From contig NC_013739.1 in assembly GCF_000025265.1 (NCBI RefSeq), positions 930,001 to 994,000 on the forward strand: DNA of 64,000 bases. Direction: 5' to 3'. Position 1 is the first letter of the stretch. Every line of letters begins with the position of its first letter. Source of the stretch: Conexibacter woesei DSM 14684 (GTDB lineage Bacteria > Actinomycetota > Thermoleophilia > Solirubrobacterales > Solirubrobacteraceae). A model generated the notes under the pieces. The model worked only from the letters and a program-made list of their open reading frames with translations, ran no database searches and was not told where the DNA came from. Positions 60,571-64,000 of the stretch are shown here, piece after piece. The translations under genes and the position numbers were made by a program.

Positions 60571-61212
60571 ATGGCGGCGCGGGGCGTGGCGATCGAGGCG
60601 GACGGGCTGGGCGTGGACGGCGCGCGCGGAGCGGTCTTCGCCGGCGTCAGCTTCGCCGCGCAGCCGGGCCAGCTCGTCGCGATCTGCGGTCGCGGCGGCA
60701 GCGGCCGCACGTCGCTGCTGCTGACGCTCGCCGGCCGTATGCGCCCCGCGCACGGGAGCGCCAGCGTCGGCGGGAACCCGCTGCCGGCGGAGGCGGCCGC
60801 CGTGCGGCGGCTCGTCACCGTCGCCCGCGCGACCGGCGCCGTCGAGCTGCAGGACCGCTGGCGCGTGCAGGAGGCGATCGACCTGCAGGAGGTGCTGCGC
60901 GGCCATCGCGTCGACGCGCGCGAGGCCGCCGCGACGCTCGACGCGTGCGGCGTGACCGCGGGCGGAGACGACCCCGTCGAGTCGCTTGCGCCGGCGCAGC
61001 GCACGCGCCTGGCGATCGCGCTCGCGTGGTTCGAGGGGCCGCCGGCCGCCGTCGTCGACGACGTCGACCGCGGCGCCCCGACGGCCGCCGAGCGCGAGAT
61101 CTGGCAGGTGCTGCGCGGGCTCGCCGACCGCGGCACGACCGTGCTGGCGACGACCACCGACCCTGCCGCCGCGAGCGGCGCCGCCGACGCGATCGTGAGC
61201 CTGGAGGGCTGA
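60571..61212 (+). CDS. ABC-type ATPase with variant Walker A, partner of YhgE/Pip
   Basis: 213 residues from ATG 60571 with TAGGAA upstream. Walker A reads GRGGSGRTSLL, with Arg in place of the invariant Lys; the signature is SLAPAQRTRLAIALAW in place of LSGGQ; Walker B is AVVDDVD, with Asp in place of catalytic Glu. From memory, ATPases preceding YhgE/Pip genes in other actinobacteria show the same Arg, so this may be a family feature. It probably binds nucleotide weakly and regulates the membrane protein rather than driving transport strongly. Confidence 0.8.
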   Translation: MAARGVAIEADGLGVDGARGAVFAGVSFAAQPGQLVAICGRGGSGRTSLLLTLAGRMRPAHGSASVGGNPLPAEAAAVRRLVTVARATGAVELQDRWRVQEAIDLQEVLRGHRVDAREAAATLDACGVTAGGDDPVESLAPAQRTRLAIALAWFEGPPAAVVDDVDRGAPTAAEREIWQVLRGLADRGTTVLATTTDPAAASGAADAIVSLEG

Positions 61213-63153
61213 GTGCTCGCGCCGTTCCGCCTCGCGCTGTCGGAGCTGCGCCGCTTCCGCGGCCGCCTCCCGCTGATGGGCCTCGCGTTCCTGCTCGTCG
61301 TCCCGACGCTCTACGGCTCGCTCTACCTGTGGTCCAACTGGGATCCGTACGGCAAGGCGGACGAGATCCCGGTCGCGGTCGTCGACGAGGACGAGCCGAC
61401 GACGGTCGACGGCAGAAGAGTCGACGCCGGCGCCGAGTTCGTCACGCAGCTGAGAGCGCAGAGAGAGCTGGGCTGGCGCTTCACCGACGCGGCCGACGCG
61501 CAGGACGGCCTGAAGTCGGGCCGCTACCTGATGATCATCACCGTCCCGCGCGACTTCAGCCGCAAGCTCGCGAGCCCGGCGACCGGCTCGCCCGAGCGCG
61601 CCAGACTGCTGATCCGGCTCGACGACGCGAACGGCTACATCGTCTCGATCATCGCCAAGACGGTCGAGTCGACGATCCAGAACCAGGTCAACGCGGCCGC
61701 CTACGCGACCTACGTGGAGGTCGCGCTGGGCGGCTTCGAGCAGGTCCGCAGAGGGCTCGCGCGCGGCGCCAGAGGCGCTGCCGAGCTGGAGCAGGGTGCC
61801 GGCGAGCTGCACGCTGGTTCGACCAGACTGTCCGACGGGTTGGACCAGTTGAGCGCAGGGGCGCGCAGACTGAAGAGCGGCAGCGCGCAGGTGCGCGACG
61901 GCAACCAGCAGCTCGCGGGCGTCGTCGACAGCGCCGCGGGAGCGGTCTCCAACGGCCTCGACCGGCTCGACGGCGTCGCGGGCGTGGCGGGCGACGCGGC
62001 CGACGTCGCCGATCAGCTCGCGGGCGGCGCGAGAGGAGCGGGCGAGCTGTCCGCGAGAATCGAGCAGCAGGTCCAGCAGCTGGCGCAGGCAGCCCCGAGC
62101 GTTGCGGACGACCCCGCCTTCCAGGAGCTGCAACGGCTGACCGCCGACGCCGCGCAGCAGACCGGTCAGGTCGCGACCGACGCGCAGGACGCCGCCGACC
62201 GGCTCGGCACGCTCGCGCAGCAGGCGCAGGGCGCGTCGGGCCGCAGCGACGCGCTGAAGGCGCAGGTCCAGCAGGGCCGCGACGACGTCGACAGACTCGC
62301 GCGCGGCGCCGCGCAGGTCGCCGACGGCGCCGCGCAGCTCAGCAGCGGCCTCGCGACCGCTGCGGACGGCGCGCAGAGACTCCCGCCCGGCGCCAGACAG
62401 CTGCAGGACGGCGCCGGCAGATTGGCGAAGGGGCTGAGAGGAGCCCGCGACAGAGTCCCGGCGAGCGACCCCGCGGACCGCTCCGCGCAGGCCGAGACGA
62501 TCGCCAACCCGGTCCAGCTGTCGTCGTCCAACGCGCACCCGGCGGGCGTCTACGGCCGCGGGATGGCGCCGTTCTTCCTCTCGATCGCGCTGTGGGTCTT
62601 CGGCCTGATCGCGTACCTGATGCTTCGTCCCGTCGCCGGCGAGGCGCTCGCGAGCCGGCTGCCGGCCGCGACCGTCGCGCTCGGCGCGTGGCTGCCGGCG
62701 GCCGGGCTCGGGATGGTCGCGGCGCTGATCCTCTACGCCGTCGTCGACGTCGGTCTCGGGCTCGACCCGATAGAGCCGTTGCAGACGATCGGCCTGATGC
62801 TGCTCGCGGCGATGACGTTCGTCGCGATCGACCACTGCCTGCGGCTCGCGCTCGGCGTCGTCGGCGACGCGGTCTCGCTCGTGCTGCTCGTGCTCCAGCT
62901 CGCCGCGTCGGGCGGCATCTACCCGATCGAGACCGCGCCCGGCGTGCTGCAGGCGATCCATCCGTTCCTGCCGATGACCTACACGATCGACGGGTTCCGC
63001 GTGACGATCTCCGGCGGGCAGACGTCGCACCTGGTCACGAGCGTGCTCGTGCTCGTCGGCCTGCTCGTGGCGGCGCTCGCGATCACGACCTGGACGGTCC
63101 ACCGCCAGCGCGTCTGGACGATCGCGCGGCTGAAGCCCGAGCTGGAGCTGTAG
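61213..63153 (+). CDS. YhgE/Pip-family membrane protein
   Basis: 646 residues from GTG 61213, directly after the ATPase stop (GGAGGG within it). N-terminal span (about 18-38), a long extracytoplasmic domain (about 40-440) that is rich in short Gly-Ala heptad-like repeats (GAGELHAGSTRLSDGLDQLSAGARRLKSG) and coiled coil, then six spans near 445-635. This is the layout of phage-infection protein (Pip)/YhgE, a relative of ABC-2 and MmpL-like exporters. Arg codons are AGA-rich only in the extracytoplasmic part. Confidence 0.9.
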   Translation: MLAPFRLALSELRRFRGRLPLMGLAFLLVVPTLYGSLYLWSNWDPYGKADEIPVAVVDEDEPTTVDGRRVDAGAEFVTQLRAQRELGWRFTDAADAQDGLKSGRYLMIITVPRDFSRKLASPATGSPERARLLIRLDDANGYIVSIIAKTVESTIQNQVNAAAYATYVEVALGGFEQVRRGLARGARGAAELEQGAGELHAGSTRLSDGLDQLSAGARRLKSGSAQVRDGNQQLAGVVDSAAGAVSNGLDRLDGVAGVAGDAADVADQLAGGARGAGELSARIEQQVQQLAQAAPSVADDPAFQELQRLTADAAQQTGQVATDAQDAADRLGTLAQQAQGASGRSDALKAQVQQGRDDVDRLARGAAQVADGAAQLSSGLATAADGAQRLPPGARQLQDGAGRLAKGLRGARDRVPASDPADRSAQAETIANPVQLSSSNAHPAGVYGRGMAPFFLSIALWVFGLIAYLMLRPVAGEALASRLPAATVALGAWLPAAGLGMVAALILYAVVDVGLGLDPIEPLQTIGLMLLAAMTFVAIDHCLRLALGVVGDAVSLVLLVLQLAASGGIYPIETAPGVLQAIHPFLPMTYTIDGFRVTISGGQTSHLVTSVLVLVGLLVAALAITTWTVHRQRVWTIARLKPELEL

Positions 63154-63163
63154 CCGCTACTGG

Positions 63164-63180
63164 CGCGCCGCAGCGGCGCG
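63164..63180. terminator. Inverted repeat between convergent YhgE and pyrF genes
   Basis: CGCGCCGC-A-GCGGCGCG, 8-bp arms, 10 bp after the YhgE stop and 25 bp before the pyrF stop. Confidence 0.4.
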
Positions 63181-63204
63181 TGCGGGCGAGAGCGGCGGCG
63201 CGCG

Positions 63205-64000
63205 CTACCAGCGCCAGCGGCCGGCGCGCGCGAGCGGCTCGCGCAGCACGGCGGTCAGCTCGCTCGCGACGGCGCGCGCGCCGTCGCGGATCTGCGCGTC
63301 GACCGTCGCTCCGGCACCTGCCGCGTCCGCGTGCGTTCTCCAGCCGCCGGCGACCGCGCGCGAGGCGGCGGCGACGGCGCCGAGCCCCGTCGTCGTTGAC
63401 GAACAGCGGAAAGTCGTCCGGCGCGCCGCCCTGCGCGCCGAGGCCCGGCACGAGCAGGAACGTGTGCGGCATCAGCGCGCGCAGCACGCGCGCGTCGTCG
63501 GGGTAGGTGAGCCCGGCGACGGCGCCGACGTTGGAGTAGCCGCACGCGCCGCGGCGCTCGGCGCCCAGCTCGTCGATCAGCTTCGCGACCTGCTCGAAGA
63601 CGCGGCCGTCCGGCGTCTCCAAGCCCTGCACGCGCGCGGAGCCGGGGTTGCTCGTGCGCACGAGCACGAACAGGCCCTTGCCGTAGGCGTCGGCGGCGTC
63701 GAGCATCGGCTGCAGCGACTCGGGGCCGAGGTAGGGGCTGAGTGTGACGGCGTCGCTGTCGTGGACGGGCAGCTCCCGCTCGCCGATCTGCAGCCGGCCG
63801 AGCGCCGCGGTCGCGTACGCGGCCATCGTCGAGCCGATGTCGCCGCGCTTGGAGTCCTCGACGACGAGCAGGCCGGCCGCGCGCGCGTGGGCGGTGACCT
63901 CCTCCAGCGCGTGCAGCCCGGCGGCGCCGAACGCCTCGAAGAAGGCCGACTGCGGCTTGACCGCGGGCGCGACGCCGGCGACGCCGTCGATCACCGCGCG
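63205..64000 (-). pseudogene. pyrF: Orotidine 5'-phosphate decarboxylase, 5' truncated by window, frameshift near 3' end
   Basis: Type-2 OMP decarboxylase of the pyrimidine pathway. VEDSKRGDIGSTMAAYA holds the DxKxxD catalytic Lys/Asp, VRTSNPGSA and LVPGLGAQGG follow. The frame breaks after VNDDG at the GGGG run (CCCC at 63385-63388): removing one G restores LGAVAAASRAVAGGWRTHA and a stop at 63205 (RWRW end), the expected C-terminus. The uncorrected frame continues as Arg-rich nonsense to 63083. As pyrF is normally essential, a sequence error is quite likely. The first residues lie outside the window. Confidence 0.85.

Overview
The window is a stretch of very GC-rich chromosome with almost gap-free coding on both strands. 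Codon use, the gene families present (DUF4442, DUF6636 and YhgE/Pip proteins, amphi-Trp, NADP isocitrate dehydrogenase of the eukaryote-like type) and secreted proteins with collagen-like and FG-GAP repeats suggest a soil actinobacterium, most likely class Thermoleophilia (Solirubrobacterales, Conexibacter-like). The taxon is an inference. I see no rRNA, tRNA, CRISPR, insertion sequence or prophage, and no gene-free stretch longer than 300 bases.

Layout. 1-4.8 kb: cell-surface glycosyltransferase with a truncated exported partner, an amphi-Trp protein, a lipid kinase and a PAP2 phosphatase. 4.8-9.2 kb: a thioesterase-like protein, a large secreted FG-GAP/collagen-like protein, an ArsR regulator divergent from an MFS exporter, and an internally deleted YnfA. 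9.3-14.6 kb: M23 peptidase, cation antiporter, DUF2254 protein, and the ammonium module amtB-glnK. 14.7-19.2 kb: small redox and regulatory genes and a secreted EEP phosphodiesterase/nuclease-like protein. 19.2-25.2 kb: Lrp regulator divergent from a cystathionine beta-synthase/cystathionine gamma-synthase pair, an MBL hydrolase, isocitrate dehydrogenase and a siderophore-interacting flavoprotein. 25.3-29.4 kb: a polyamine-type ABC operon (ATPase, binding protein, two permeases). 29.6-36.7 kb: thiolase, DrrAB-type exporter with a divergent WYL regulator, LCP ligase, and a molybdenum oxidoreductase with its reductase.

36.7-50 kb looks like an amine/peptide catabolic region: SDR, XRE-cupin regulator and FAD oxidase on one strand, divergent from a complete Opp/Dpp ABC operon. 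After a small toxin-antitoxin locus come a class-V PLP enzyme and RidA, divergent from an M24 and an M20 peptidase. Peptides imported by the ABC system could be cut by M24/M20, oxidised by the FAD enzyme, and the imines cleared by RidA. 50-64 kb: SRPBCC protein, second collagen-like secreted protein, FadR regulator, aquaporin, universal stress protein, GNAT, flavin reductase with divergent GntR, a frameshifted secreted protein, DUF6636 protein, cytochrome P450, an ABC ATPase/YhgE pair, and a frameshifted, truncated pyrF.

The signals I think most worth following: (1) the arginine codon AGA, rare in cytoplasmic genes here, is concentrated in extracytoplasmic protein segments, even within single genes; (2) two small genes (YnfA, MazF) are in-frame internal deletions that keep both ends of the family; (3) three genes end in short repeats that place TGA in all three frames; (4) a perfect 19-bp palindrome precedes the toxin-antitoxin genes; (5) the PII protein has lost the modifiable Tyr51. 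No single large undescribed defence or biosynthetic system was found.
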